Assembly (NCBI RefSeq): GCF_037976825.1
Contig: NZ_CP150269.1
Span: 6,275,501 to 6,339,500, forward strand
Length of the DNA: 64,000 bases
From: Paenibacillus sp. FSL K6-1330
GTDB lineage: Bacteria; Bacillota; Bacilli; Paenibacillales; Paenibacillaceae
Direction: 5' to 3'
The notes under the pieces are model-generated. The model was not told the origin of the DNA. It made no database searches and worked only from the letters and a program-made list of their open reading frames with translations. The translations under genes and the position numbers were made by a program. Shown here piece by piece: positions 44,127-52,813 of the stretch. The first letter of the stretch is position 1. The number at the start of each line of letters is the position of its first letter.

Positions 44127-45128
44127 ATGACAACGATGCCACAAGACAGCAATATGACGGATCTTTTGATTATCGGTGGCGGACCTGCAGGTATGTTTGC
44201 TGCTTTTTACGGCGGAATGCGCCAAGCTTCGGTAAAACTTATCGAGAGCATGCCTCAGCTTGGAGGCCAATTAGCTGCGCTGTATCCTGAGAAATATATT
44301 TATGACGTAGCAGGCTTTCCAAAAGTAACCGCTCAAGAGCTTGTGAACAATCTGTCTGCCCAAATGGAGCTCTTTAAAACGGACATTCGTCTTGAAGAGA
44401 AAGTACAGGCTGTGGAAAAACTCGAAGAACGTCATTTTGTCGTAAAAACAAATCTGGGTGAACACCACGCCAAAGCTGTCATCATTACAGCCGGTGTAGG
44501 AGCGTTCCAACCCCGTCGACTGGAGATTGAAGGGGCAGAAGCATACGAAAAGTCCAACCTTCATTATTTTGTCAACGATCTCAGCCGCTTTAAAGGCAAG
44601 AAGGTTCTCATCAGCGGCGGCGGCGACTCTGCGGTAGACTGGGCGCTCATGATCGAGCCGATCGCCGAGCAGGTTACACTGGTTCATCGCCGTGACAAAT
44701 TCCGTGCCCATGAGCATAGTGTTGAACAGCTGATGGCATCGAAGGTGAACATCATTACGCCAACCGAGATCACCGAATTGCATGGTGATGATACCATTAC
44801 GAAGGTTACGCTTTCGCATATTAAGACCAAAGAGACGCAAGAGATTGAAGTGGACGATGTCATTGTCAATTTCGGGTTTGTGTCCTCCCTCGGTCCGATC
44901 TCCGAATGGGGCATCGCCATCGAAAGCAACTCCATTGTGGTGGATTCCCGTATGGAAACAAGTATTCCCGGTATTTTTGCAGCCGGCGACATCACCACCT
45001 ATCCGGGCAAGGTCAAACTGATCGCTGTTGGATTTGGCGAAGCACCTACCGCCGTAAACAATGCCAAGGTTTACTTCGATCCTGAGGCCAGATTGGCTCC
45101 GGGCCACAGCAGTAACATGAAATTGTAA
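44127..45128 (+). CDS. Thioredoxin reductase-like ferredoxin/flavodoxin-NADP+ reductase (YumC type)
   Basis: A 333-residue flavoprotein that reduces ferredoxin or flavodoxin with NADPH. It has the FAD motif [16 protein letters not shown], the NADPH motif [10 protein letters not shown] followed by [10 protein letters not shown], and the second FAD motif [14 protein letters not shown]. The redox-active CxxC of thioredoxin reductase is absent, which identifies the FNR-like group. It is divergent from the NDH-2 gene and ends at a strong terminator. Confidence 0.93.
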   Translation: MTTMPQDSNMTDLLIIGGGPAGMFAAFYGGMRQASVKLIESMPQLGGQLAALYPEKYIYDVAGFPKVTAQELVNNLSAQMELFKTDIRLEEKVQAVEKLEERHFVVKTNLGEHHAKAVIITAGVGAFQPRRLEIEGAEAYEKSNLHYFVNDLSRFKGKKVLISGGGDSAVDWALMIEPIAEQVTLVHRRDKFRAHEHSVEQLMASKVNIITPTEITELHGDDTITKVTLSHIKTKETQEIEVDDVIVNFGFVSSLGPISEWGIAIESNSIVVDSRMETSIPGIFAAGDITTYPGKVKLIAVGFGEAPTAVNNAKVYFDPEARLAPGHSSNMKL

Positions 45129-45173
45129 GGACAGCTCGGATTTTAACTTCATATACATCTATATTCATAGAAA

Positions 45174-45230
45174 AAAAGGTATCTTCATTCCGAGGGGGTA
45201 TGCACCGCCCCGGAATCGAAGATACCTTTT
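45174..45230. terminator. Terminator after the YumC-type reductase gene
   Basis: AAAAGGTATCTTC pairs with GAAGATACCTTTT, and inner ATTCCG pairs with CGGAAT, giving a long stem ending in T residues; it is symmetrical and could also serve sda on the minus strand. Confidence 0.85.
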
Positions 45231-45325
45231 CTATTCTTCAAACCATATGTAGAACTTGGTTGAAAGCTCCCACATTATATACGTATCATGTCGTAAGTTA
45301 TCTATTCTATATACGAAAAATCTGA

Positions 45326-45469
45326 TTAATGCAGGATGCTGCCGGAATCGGTGTCCAAGTTCCGTTTATGAATCTCGGCTAGCAGTAGAGTGATGAACTC
45401 TCGCTCCAACTTCAACTCAATAGCCATATGATAGGAATCGAGAAGCATCTCATCCGTCAACATAGCCAT
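45326..45469 (-). CDS. sda: Sporulation inhibitor Sda
   Basis: A 47-residue helical-hairpin protein of the Sda family, which binds sporulation histidine kinases and blocks phosphorelay signalling when replication is initiating or damaged. The match is clear in LTDEMLLDSYHMAIEL and the second helix EREFITLLLAEIHKR. The start follows GAGGAAGGGGTGTGAGAGGG. A promoter and a DnaA-box cluster lie directly upstream, as expected for a gene reporting replication initiation. Confidence 0.9.
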   Translation of the reverse strand: MAMLTDEMLLDSYHMAIELKLEREFITLLLAEIHKRNLDTDSGSILH

Positions 45470-45504
45470 CCCTCTCACACCCCTTCCTCAAATTTCCTGA
45501 ATCT

Positions 45505-45533
45505 ATCATATCAGACATACCAAAACGGAACAA
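45505..45533 (-). promoter_or_regulatory. Sigma-A-type promoter of sda
   Basis: On the minus strand TTGTTC (45528-45533), a 17-bp spacer and TATGAT (45505-45510), 36 bp before the sda ATG. The first DnaA box ends 9 bp upstream of the -35. Confidence 0.6.
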
Positions 45534-45541
45534 CTGTTCGC

Positions 45542-45641
45542 TTATCCACAACCTCTTGTGGAAATCCTGTGTATAATTTGTTGGTAAGTGTAAAAAACAG
45601 GGTCATATCAAAGTGGATTATGGGGATAAATGTTATACACA
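45542..45641. promoter_or_regulatory. DnaA-box cluster upstream of sda
   Basis: Three exact matches to TTATNCACA: TTATCCACA at 45542-45550 (+), TTATACACA at 45568-45576 (-) and TTATACACA at 45633-45641 (+). Two weaker sites are TTTCCACAA at 45556-45564 (-) and TTATCCCCA at 45621-45629 (-). An AT-rich tract (about 45650-45766) follows. This is expected DnaA control of sda; no replication origin genes are near. Confidence 0.8.
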
Positions 45642-45766
45642 GGATCTTGGGGAAATCTACTATAAAAAAAATTAATCAATTATAATATCGGTAGATTATC
45701 GTTATTTTTTTATTACCCTATTAAAAAATCATTAAACGGCTGCATTTGGGAATATTAAACAAAAAT

Positions 45767-46429
45767 TCAGCTTGGTCTTGTATTAACCTCCAAAATCCAA
45801 ATCTTGCCCTCATTGTCTAACCCGTAATCAAATCCCAGTTCGCCGATCCCTGGAAAACGGGATTCCAGTATTCCTATGCACTGTCTGGTTACTTGGCGCA
45901 TTTCATTGCGCTTTTCCCTCGCATTAATATGGGGCAGTGACAGCCGGAGTGCATGACCACAACGAAGCAGCGTCCCCCCTTTACAAATATTCGTCACAAA
46001 AAGCCCTGGGTTCGCGAGTCGCCCCAGCATGGCCCGGAATTTCCATCTTCCTCGATCCTTGACTACCTTTATACGGTAATCCAGCGGACGTCCCTGAATT
46101 TTAGCCAAATGAATCCCCTGCTGTATCATGTAGCTCCGTCTCAGTCTTATTCTGCCCAGTACGTATAACAGGGAATTCAATGTATCTACATGAACAGTAC
46201 GCCTCTTATGAGTTACCAAGTATCCCGTTCCGTCTTTCTGTATTCGGATGACTCCGTTACCACCGGTTCCTACAATCGGCTTGATCACGACCATTTCGTG
46301 TTCGGCCAGCATTGAGGCCAGGGTATCCCCTCCATACGACTGGGTAGCCGGAATGTAGGGAGCAACCTGCGGATCGGTCAGCAGCGCTTCCGTCTTCAAC
46401 CACTTGCTGGCCAGTTGTCTTCCCGCCAT
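45767..46429 (-). CDS. YheC/YheD-like ATP-grasp protein
   Basis: A 220-residue protein of the YheC/YheD family, associated with the Bacillus endospore. ATP-grasp elements: the ATP-binding Lys in VIKPIVGTGGNGVIRI, DYRIKVVKDRGRWKFRAMLGR, and the metal-binding ILEVNTRPS at the very end. Shorter than the ~360-residue YheC, so it represents mainly the ATP-grasp core. Substrate unknown. sda lies downstream on the same strand, about 300 bp away. Confidence 0.82.
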   Translation of the reverse strand: MAGRQLASKWLKTEALLTDPQVAPYIPATQSYGGDTLASMLAEHEMVVIKPIVGTGGNGVIRIQKDGTGYLVTHKRRTVHVDTLNSLLYVLGRIRLRRSYMIQQGIHLAKIQGRPLDYRIKVVKDRGRWKFRAMLGRLANPGLFVTNICKGGTLLRCGHALRLSLPHINAREKRNEMRQVTRQCIGILESRFPGIGELGFDYGLDNEGKIWILEVNTRPS

Positions 46430-46650
46430 GCTGCTTTCGCCTCCTTTTATTCATGACATACGTTATCCTATTCCCCAATCCGCTCTTTGTCTTGGATGAT
46501 TGTCCGTGATGGTATGCCTAATAATTGAGGTTCTTGTGGCCTCACGGGAGCCTCCCTTTGCAAATGCTGTGATCTATCGTATAGTAAGAACAGAGCTTTG
46601 TCCGTAATAAATCCATCACCTTGGATAACGATAAAGGAGGCTTTGTCACC

Positions 46651-46860
46651 TTGGCAGCATTGTTTGAAGTTTTATACTGGATCGCCATTGTCGGCATGTC
46701 GATTGCACTTGCAGCCGTAACCGTTCTTATCTTTGCCATGGGCTTCAAGTTCATCAAGGATAAGCGCAGAGGACTCGGAGCGGGCTGCATCATATTTTCG
46801 CTTGTGGCCGCCGGCATGATCGTGCTGATGCTGAACGATACCTTCTTCTTCCCGGTCTGA
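46651..46860 (+). CDS. Uncharacterised small membrane protein
   Basis: Not recognised. About 69 residues with two hydrophobic helices (ALFEVLYWIAIVGMSIALAA and the later GAGCIIFSLVAAGMIVLML) joined by a basic loop (FKFIKDKRRG). The TTG at 46651 is chosen because AAAGGAGG lies 10 bases before it; the open frame reaches 30 bases further. Followed by a perfect 20-bp-stem terminator. Confidence 0.6.
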   Translation: MAALFEVLYWIAIVGMSIALAAVTVLIFAMGFKFIKDKRRGLGAGCIIFSLVAAGMIVLMLNDTFFFPV

Positions 46861-46866
46861 ACTATG

Positions 46867-46924
46867 AAGAACCCGAAAAAGCAGCCTCTTCTTATCGCGG
46901 AGTTGGCTGCTTTTTCGGGTTCTT
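46867..46924 (+). terminator. Terminator with a 20-bp perfect stem
   Basis: The arm starting AAGAACCCGAAAAAGC pairs perfectly with GCTTTTTCGGGTTCTT around an 18-base loop. Confidence 0.75.
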
Positions 46925-46953
46925 ATGTCTATAGCGGATGTTCCCGATAACGC

Positions 46954-46993
46954 AAAAAAGACCTCCCCGACAAGATTGTCTGGAGAGGTCTTT
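46954..46993 (-). terminator. Terminator of the HesB-type gene
   Basis: AAAGACCTC and GAGGTCTTT pair, with a further inner GACAA/TTGTC pairing; on the minus strand a T run follows. Confidence 0.78.
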
Positions 46994-47032
46994 CACTGTT
47001 GGACTCAGGCTTAACCCTCTAGAGAGTCCTTA

Positions 47033-47392
47033 TTAGCAAGGCTCTTCGTTCGGTTTGCCCGCATCCGTTGCCGTACGGAATGACGAACCGCAGCCGCACG
47101 TTACGGTCGCGTTCGGATTGTGGATGGTGAAGCCCCCGGTCATGCCGGATTCCTCAAAATCGATTTCCAGACCATTCAGGTATTTCAGATCGTCCTTTTC
47201 GACAACGACCTTCATATCCTGCAGATCCATATATACGTCAGCTTCCGTTTCATTATCGTCAAAGCCCATTGCATATGAAAAACCACTGCAACCGCCGGCA
47301 GTGACACCCAGTCGAAGGAACATGTTGGGCGTTTCCTGTTCAGCAAGCATTTCTTTTAAACGTTCTGCAGCTGAGTCGCTGATTGTAATCAT
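47033..47392 (-). CDS. A-type iron-sulfur carrier protein (HesB/IscA/ErpA, YutM-like)
   Basis: A 119-residue A-type carrier that delivers Fe-S clusters. The three conserved Cys are in AGGCSGFSY and CGCGSSF; an extra Cys ends the protein (NEEPC). The start follows AAGGAGGGTGACCT. A YuzB-type and a NifU-like gene lie 3 kb away in the same Fe-S block, as in the yut region of B. subtilis. Confidence 0.92.
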   Translation of the reverse strand: MITISDSAAERLKEMLAEQETPNMFLRLGVTAGGCSGFSYAMGFDDNETEADVYMDLQDMKVVVEKDDLKYLNGLEIDFEESGMTGGFTIHNPNATVTCGCGSSFRTATDAGKPNEEPC

Positions 47393-47782
47393 AGGTCACC
47401 CTCCTTTTCGTTCACTCTTTAAGTATACTCCTCTTCGCGAATTCGCTCAAGGTTGTTATGATGGCTTTTGATATGTAATGACAAACCTATTTTCAATTCC
47501 TCTATTTGTGTTGCTACCCCGAGGGGTCAGGTTTATAATAGGGAAGGAACATGGGCGGCAACTGTTGGATAATTGTCACATCCCTCAGCTAAAAAGCGGC
47601 AAAGGTTATGGCTGGTCCACAGTTGTATATTTTTTCACAAACTTATTTATTTATTCAGCCCATTATTGATGTTGTTGTTATACCACTATAAACGGACCGT
47701 TCCCTTAGGGGAGTGATTCACTTTATGATCGCTTTTCTGCAGAATCTTCTAAGCAGATCAAGTGTGAACAGGAGGATTGAAC
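47393..47782 (+). promoter_or_regulatory. Leader region of mqnE with promoter and foldable segment
   Basis: TTGCTA at 47511-47516, a 17-bp spacer and TATAAT at 47534-47539 form a good promoter, giving a leader of about 235 nt. Within it CAACTGTTGGA (47559-47569) pairs with TCCACAGTTG (47616-47625) with one bulge, and six T residues follow at 47630-47635, so transcripts may be attenuated. A frame from ATG 47725 overlaps the mqnE start and is weak. Confidence 0.4.
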
Positions 47783-48889
47783 ATGTCCACAATTGTGACA
47801 CCATTTACCGATCAGAGAATGGCCGAGATCGTTGCGAAAGTCCAAAGCGGCGAACGCCTGAATCTTGAAGACGGTGTGTATTTGTACCAAACTGATGACC
47901 TGCTGACCCTCGGGCAGCTGGCTAATGAAGCAAATTTGCGCAAGAACGGGAAGAAAGTTTACTTCATAGAGAACATGAGTCTCTATTTCACGAATGTATG
48001 CGAATCCTACTGCGCTTTTTGTAATTTCCGGAAAGATCAAGGCGAGGAAGGCTCCTATACCCTCTCCGGCGCTGAGATGATTGAATATGTCGAGCAGCAT
48101 ATTCATCCCGGCATTCGTGAATTTCACATCGTTGGCGGACATAATAACCATGTGCCGTTCCAGTACTATGTAGATTCCCTGAAGGCATTGAACGAGCGTT
48201 TCCCGGAAGTAACGCTAAAAGCCTATACGGCGGCGGAGATTGAATTCTTCACTCGCATTAGCGGACTTAGCACAAAGGAAGTACTCCAGGAACTGCAGAA
48301 AGCAGGTCTTCAATCCTTAACAGGCGGCGGCGCCGAGATTCTGTCTGACCAATATCGTCAGAAGATGAAAGTGGACAAAGCGAACGTGGATCAATACCTC
48401 GACGTTCACCGTACCGCGCATAAGCTTGGCATGAAGACACACACCACCATGCTGTACGGATCGATCGAGAGCCACGAGGACCGGATCCGCCATATGCTGC
48501 AAATTCGGGATCTTCAAGATGAAACAAACGGATTCATGGTGTTCATTCCCCTATCCATGCAGCCGAAGAATAAGAATGCAGGCATCATGCGCCGCAATTC
48601 GGCCTACGAAGATTTGAAAACCATTGCCATCAGTCGTTTGATGCTCGATAATATCGATCACATCAAAGCGTACTTCATTAATATCGGGGCGCAATTAACT
48701 CAAGTTGCTCTCAGCTTCGGGGCTTCCGACGTCCATGGTACGATCCTCAAGGAACGTATTAGCCATGCTGCAGGAGCCTTAACACCGGAAGGGCTGACAC
48801 GCAAAGAGCTGGTCTGGCTCATCCAAGGCGCTGGCCGGATTCCGGTTGAACGCGATACCTTCTACAACGAGATCAAGGTTTACGAATAA
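47783..48889 (+). CDS. mqnE: Aminodeoxyfutalosine synthase
   Basis: A 368-residue radical-SAM enzyme of the futalosine route to menaquinone; it joins 3-(1-carboxyvinyloxy)benzoate with SAM to give aminodeoxyfutalosine. The 4Fe-4S site is CESYCAFCNF (Cx3Cx2C). A SAM-contact Gly-rich segment is GGGAEILSD, and the C-terminal GASDVHGT and AAGALTPEG are MqnE-like. The ATG at 47783 follows ACAGGAGGATTGAAC. The product is the quinone used by the SDH and NDH-2 enzymes encoded nearby. Confidence 0.93.
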   Translation: MSTIVTPFTDQRMAEIVAKVQSGERLNLEDGVYLYQTDDLLTLGQLANEANLRKNGKKVYFIENMSLYFTNVCESYCAFCNFRKDQGEEGSYTLSGAEMIEYVEQHIHPGIREFHIVGGHNNHVPFQYYVDSLKALNERFPEVTLKAYTAAEIEFFTRISGLSTKEVLQELQKAGLQSLTGGGAEILSDQYRQKMKVDKANVDQYLDVHRTAHKLGMKTHTTMLYGSIESHEDRIRHMLQIRDLQDETNGFMVFIPLSMQPKNKNAGIMRRNSAYEDLKTIAISRLMLDNIDHIKAYFINIGAQLTQVALSFGASDVHGTILKERISHAAGALTPEGLTRKELVWLIQGAGRIPVERDTFYNEIKVYE

Positions 48890-49047
48890 ATCTTACCAGC
48901 AGGGATTTAAGCAAACGAGAGACGTTCCAAAAAAACGGAAAACAGGTTAAAGAGATAATATAGCGTGGGTAACCTAAGCCGCTTCCAGCGGCGTTTTTCT
49001 TGCGAATCGGCGCTCACCTTCTTATCTCTTGAGAAAGGAAGAAATTT

Positions 49048-50106
49048 ATGAAAAAGCTCGTCATTCTCGGCGGAGGCTATGGTGGTCTTGCCCTAATTCA
49101 AGAATTATTCAGCGGCTATCTTCCTCCGGACGTGGAGGTCGTGCTCATCGACCGCATGCCATACCAAGGACTCAAAACCGAATATTACGCGCTGGCAGCA
49201 GGCACCGTGGCCGATACCGCCGTTCGTGTTAAATTCCCGGTGTATGACCGCCTCCAAATTGTATATGGTGAAGTCACATCCATTGATCTAGAGAAGAGGC
49301 TTGTTAACCTGACGAACAACGATCCCGTGGAATACGATCAACTCGCCATTGCTCTGGGATGTACGGACCGTTATCATGGAGTACCAGGTGCTGAAGAATT
49401 CACGTTCAGCCTGCAATCTTTCTCTGCATCCCGGGAAACCTATTTGCACCTGAACAACCTCAGACCTTATGGTCATGTTCATATCATTGGCGGAGGCTTA
49501 AGCGGCATCGAGCTCGCTGCCGATCTTCGTGAAAGCCGGCCTGACCTTAATATCGCCATCTTGGACCGAGGACAACGGGTACTTTCTTCTTTTCCTAACC
49601 GTTTGTCTGCTTATATTCATCGCTGGTTTGAGGAACACCATGTGGATATCCACAGCGGCGTTTCCGTATCCCGAGTTGAGAAGGACGCCGTGTACAATCT
49701 GGATGTGCCAATCGCAACCGACCTGGCTGTATGGACGGCGGGTATTCAGCCCGTAAAGGTCGTACAGGATCTGGATCTGCCAAAAGACCGCAGCGGACGC
49801 ATTATGCTGAACGAGTGGTATCAGGTTCCTTCCCATCCGGAAGTGTACGTGATCGGCGACTGCGCCAGCCTCCCGTTCGTCCCAAGCGCCCAAGCCGCTG
49901 GGGCTCAAGCCGAGCAAGTGGGACATGTCATGAAAGCTTTATGGCGGGATGATACGCCAAAGGTATCTCCGCTGAAGCTCAAGGGAACCCTCGGTTCCCT
50001 CGGCAAACATGCAGGCTTTGGACTCATGGGCAGCACCTCGGTTCTGGGCCGGGTACCAAGGATACTGAAGAGCGGCGTTCTCTGGAAATCCAAGCGTCAC
50101 TACTAG
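49048..50106 (+). CDS. NADH dehydrogenase-like protein (YutJ type)
   Basis: A 352-residue NDH-2-fold flavoprotein: FAD motif GGGYGGLALIQEL, NADH motif GGGLSGIELAADL and the second FAD contact VYVIGDCASLP. It is shorter at the C-terminus than the YumB-like enzyme, so its membrane contact and quinone activity are less certain. Start follows TTGAGAAAGGAAGAAATTT. It is the second NDH-2-type gene within 7 kb and may act as a quinone reductase or redox sensor. Confidence 0.85.
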   Translation: MKKLVILGGGYGGLALIQELFSGYLPPDVEVVLIDRMPYQGLKTEYYALAAGTVADTAVRVKFPVYDRLQIVYGEVTSIDLEKRLVNLTNNDPVEYDQLAIALGCTDRYHGVPGAEEFTFSLQSFSASRETYLHLNNLRPYGHVHIIGGGLSGIELAADLRESRPDLNIAILDRGQRVLSSFPNRLSAYIHRWFEEHHVDIHSGVSVSRVEKDAVYNLDVPIATDLAVWTAGIQPVKVVQDLDLPKDRSGRIMLNEWYQVPSHPEVYVIGDCASLPFVPSAQAAGAQAEQVGHVMKALWRDDTPKVSPLKLKGTLGSLGKHAGFGLMGSTSVLGRVPRILKSGVLWKSKRHY

Positions 50107-50156
50107 CACTGAGCAGGCTGCAGGCGCTTTGTAGATGAATATGCCAGGAATCAGGC

Positions 50157-50405
50157 TCAGCTTTCCTCTTCGCTGTCCTGAAAGCTTTCCAGTTTGGCTA
50201 TGACAACGTCAAGCAGTTCTTCAGCCGTGGGAGCCTCGACCCATTCGCCATCCACATAAGCGAAGGGCATCAGGTAGCACTGGCCGCAGTTGGTCAGGCA
50301 GCCGTATTCGATGACCTGACAATCATACTTGGCTTCAAGCGTCTGTAGAACTTTATCCGTGCCAAAATAGGAATTGCTTGTGCAAAACTCAATGATTATG
50401 GACAT
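50157..50405 (-). CDS. YuzB-family protein (DUF1450)
   Basis: An 82-residue protein with conserved Cys in EFCTSN and YGCLTNCGQCY, typical of the YuzB family; the ring of Cys suggests an Fe-S or metal site. Family function is unknown. It lies between the YutJ-like and NifU-like genes as in Bacillus. Its acidic tail ends SEEES. Confidence 0.85.
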   Translation of the reverse strand: MSIIIEFCTSNSYFGTDKVLQTLEAKYDCQVIEYGCLTNCGQCYLMPFAYVDGEWVEAPTAEELLDVVIAKLESFQDSEEES

Positions 50406-50487
50406 TGTGATTAGACCTGCCTTAAGATTGGCATTTTATTTTGCCGGTTTATGTACTATAATATAGGGAGGAAAGGAGTTGAACAAG

Positions 50488-50733
50488 ATGAGTGAAAACA
50501 CGCAAACCACTGTATATGATGAAGTGGCTGAAGTGCTTGATAAACTTCGTCCGTTCCTGCAGCGCGACGGCGGTGACGTGGAACTGGTTGACGTTGAAGA
50601 CGGCATCGTTAAGCTGAAATTGATGGGTGCATGCGGTAGCTGCCCTAGCTCCACCATTACTCTGAAGGCAGGGATTGAACGCGCCCTGGTTGAAGAAGTA
50701 GAAGGCATTCAAGAAGTAGTTCAAGTATTCTAA
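50488..50733 (+). CDS. NifU C-terminal-like Fe-S scaffold (YutI type)
   Basis: An 81-residue NifU-like domain. The cluster-binding CxxC is in [15 protein letters not shown], and the opening [14 protein letters not shown] is characteristic. It holds a transient 4Fe-4S cluster for transfer. The ATG at 50488 is used since AAAGGAGTTGAACAAG precedes it; a TTG three codons earlier is possible. A strong terminator follows. Confidence 0.92.
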   Translation: MSENTQTTVYDEVAEVLDKLRPFLQRDGGDVELVDVEDGIVKLKLMGACGSCPSSTITLKAGIERALVEEVEGIQEVVQVF

Positions 50734-50749
50734 ATCTTCTTTAACTATA

Positions 50750-50792
50750 AAGAGTCTTGGTTTCCCTCGTGGAACCAAGACTCTTTTTTTGA
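50750..50792. terminator. Terminator of the NifU-like gene
   Basis: AAGAGTCTTGGTT pairs with AACCAAGACTCTT, with a run of T residues following on the plus strand. Confidence 0.85.
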
Positions 50793-50856
50793 GATAAAAG
50801 AATGAATAAGTTTTCAGCGAAGCGTAAGCCATTCTTTAATCGCATGTATATGTTTT

Positions 50857-50914
50857 GGGGTCAGCAAAGTATTGGAAATAAGCATCGAAGCATAGACTCC
50901 ACTTTGTTGTGGGG
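50857..50914 (-). repeat. Intergenic hairpin repeat, copy 3 of 3 (inverted, diverged)
   Basis: The reverse complement matches copies 1 and 2 through CAAAGTGGAG, TATGCTTCGATGCTTATT and ACTTTGC. The ends have diverged: CCCCACAACAAAGT on one side and ACTTTGCTGACCCC on the other, so the outer CCCC/GGGG pairing is lost. It lies 10 bp from the SDR stop at 50925; a terminator lies 65 bp beyond its ACCCC end. Confidence 0.85.
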
Positions 50915-50924
50915 TTATTGTATG

Positions 50925-51698
50925 TTATTCCGGCTTAATCAACGGGCGGATCGGGTCCAGCCCACCGGATATATCCATGATATTGCCAGTAATGAAATCC
51001 GAATTATCCAGGCATAAATATTCGATCACCCTGGCGATGTCCTCCCCGCTTCCCGATCGTCCGCGCGGGGTCAGCCCATCTTGAATGCCCGAAACTTCAT
51101 CGATGGTCTTCTCTTTATTTGCTCCGCGGATGTCCCCAGGACAGATCATATTCACGGTGATTCCATACGGTGCTTCTTCCACCGCAAGCGTCTTCGTAAA
51201 GGAGACCAGGCCCACTTTAGCAGCCGCGTAGGCTGAACGCTGAGGCCACGCGCGGGCTTCTCCGGCATGTCCGAATCCGAAGTGGATGATGCGTCCCCAC
51301 TTCTTCTCCCGCATGGCAGGCAGAACGCGGTGGTCCAGCAGCATGACGCCGGTTAAATTGCCATTCACCATATGGACGATTTCGTCCCGGCTGTACTCTG
51401 AGAACAGACGACGCTCCCGAATGAAAGGGCCTGCGTTGTTCACCAGGATATCGACGCTTCCCAGTTGCTCCTCCGTCTGATCCACCAATGAATACAGCTC
51501 ACGCTCGCTGGCGATATCGGCTTTAATCGCAATAGACTTCACGCCAAACCCCTCGATTTCACGGGAGAGCGCCTCCGCTTCATCCTTGCTGTTTACATAA
51601 TTTATAGCCAAATGACATCCCTGCCGAGCTAACGACAGCGCCGTCATTTTCCCCAAACCTGTCGCACTGCCTGTAATCAGCGCCACTTTTCCCTTCAA
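50925..51698 (-). CDS. SDR-family protein lacking the usual catalytic serine
   Basis: A 257-residue SDR with the cofactor motif TGSATGLG, the NNAG motif and the Tyr-Lys pair YAAAK. The residue 13 before the Tyr, usually the catalytic Ser, is His (HFGFGHAGEARAWP). Activity on a carbinol may be lost or changed. The C-terminal DISGG is as in FabG-like SDRs. It is alone, with the repeat copy just past its stop. Confidence 0.82.
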   Translation of the reverse strand: MKGKVALITGSATGLGKMTALSLARQGCHLAINYVNSKDEAEALSREIEGFGVKSIAIKADIASERELYSLVDQTEEQLGSVDILVNNAGPFIRERRLFSEYSRDEIVHMVNGNLTGVMLLDHRVLPAMREKKWGRIIHFGFGHAGEARAWPQRSAYAAAKVGLVSFTKTLAVEEAPYGITVNMICPGDIRGANKEKTIDEVSGIQDGLTPRGRSGSGEDIARVIEYLCLDNSDFITGNIMDISGGLDPIRPLIKPE

Positions 51699-51791
51699 GG
51701 CTTTCCCTCCTCAGATGGATATCCTTCCTTCAGTATAAAAGATTTGATAAAGCCTAACAACTTGCAACCCGGCCAGGAATGGCCGCCACAC

Positions 51792-51840
51792 AAAAAAAAA
51801 GAAAGGACTTATCCATAAAGACCCATGGTCTTTTGGATAA
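51792..51840 (-). terminator. Terminator of the metNIQ operon
   Basis: TTATCCA and TGGATAA, with inner AAGACC/GGTCTT, form a stem; on the minus strand it runs into TTTCTTTTTTTTT. It lies 60 bp after metQ. Confidence 0.8.
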
Positions 51841-51902
51841 TGCCCTCTCTTCACGGATACGATGAACTAATCTACAGCATCATCGAGCCTTTGGTGCTCG
51901 AA

Positions 51903-52745
51903 TTAGAATGCCGGAATGACAGCACCTTTGTACTCTTCTTCGATAAAGGTCTTCACGTCCTCGGAAGTCAGCGCTTTGGCCAATTTTTGAATGGCGTCGG
52001 AGTCCTTGTTGTCCGGGCGAGCTACCAGCAGGTTGGCATAAGGGTTCTCTTTGTCTTCGATAAAGAGTGCATCCTTTGTTGGGTCCAGTCCCGCTTCAAG
52101 CGCGTAGTTCGTGTTGATGACAGCCAGATCCAGCTCATCCAGCATACGCGGCAGCATGGCGGCTTCAACTTCCTTGAACTCCAGGTTCTTCGGATTTTCC
52201 ACGATATCCTTAGCGGTAGCTTCCAGCTTGGTTTCATCTTGCAGCTTAATTACGCCATTCTTGGACAGCAGAGTCAACGCACGGCCTGCATTCGAAGGAT
52301 CATTCGGGATCGCCACAACCGCTCCATCCTTCAGCTCATCCGCAGATTTAATGGTTTTGGAGTAAGCACCCAGCGGCTCCACATGCACCGCGATCACGGA
52401 TTCAAGATTCAATTTACGCTCTTTGATTTCGTTATCCAGGTAAGGCTTGTGCTGGAAGAAATTCGCGTCGATTTCTTTGGAGTCCACTTGCGTATTTGGC
52501 AGAACATAATCCGTGAATTCCACGATTTCCAGGTTCACGCCCTCTTTTTCAAGCGCTGGTTTAACATGCTCCAAAATTTTGGCGTGAGGTGAAGGCGAAG
52601 CGCCTACTTTCAAGGTTACGGTCTCTTGAGCGCCGCCTCCTGTTGTTCCCCCTGGCTCAGCTGCTTTATCCGCAGGCTTGCCGCCGCACGCAGCCAGCAC
52701 CGTAACCAATGTCAAGCTGATCAATGCCAATGTCCATTTTTTCAT
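51903..52745 (-). CDS. metQ: Methionine ABC transporter substrate-binding lipoprotein
   Basis: A 280-residue NlpA/MetQ lipoprotein. Signal peptide with lipobox LAAC (Cys at residue 20) then the NlpA-fold: ASPSPHAKILEHVKPAL, DYVLPN, FFQHKPYLD and AIPNDPSNAGRAL. It captures D/L-methionine outside the cell and passes it to MetI. Third gene of the SAM-riboswitch operon. Start follows CGGAGGGAGCG. Confidence 0.95.
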   Translation of the reverse strand: MKKWTLALISLTLVTVLAACGGKPADKAAEPGGTTGGGAQETVTLKVGASPSPHAKILEHVKPALEKEGVNLEIVEFTDYVLPNTQVDSKEIDANFFQHKPYLDNEIKERKLNLESVIAVHVEPLGAYSKTIKSADELKDGAVVAIPNDPSNAGRALTLLSKNGVIKLQDETKLEATAKDIVENPKNLEFKEVEAAMLPRMLDELDLAVINTNYALEAGLDPTKDALFIEDKENPYANLLVARPDNKDSDAIQKLAKALTSEDVKTFIEEEYKGAVIPAF

Positions 52746-52813
52746 TCTAAAAACGCTCCCTCCGAAAATATATTATTTTTTATATTGTCTTCCTTGATGC
52801 CTCATCCATCCCG

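Noticed and set aside
45542..45766. Possible chromosomal or plasmid replication origin
   Set aside because: DnaA boxes and AT-rich DNA are present, but dnaA, dnaN, rnpA and rpmH are absent and the boxes sit at the promoter of sda, where DnaA control is expected.
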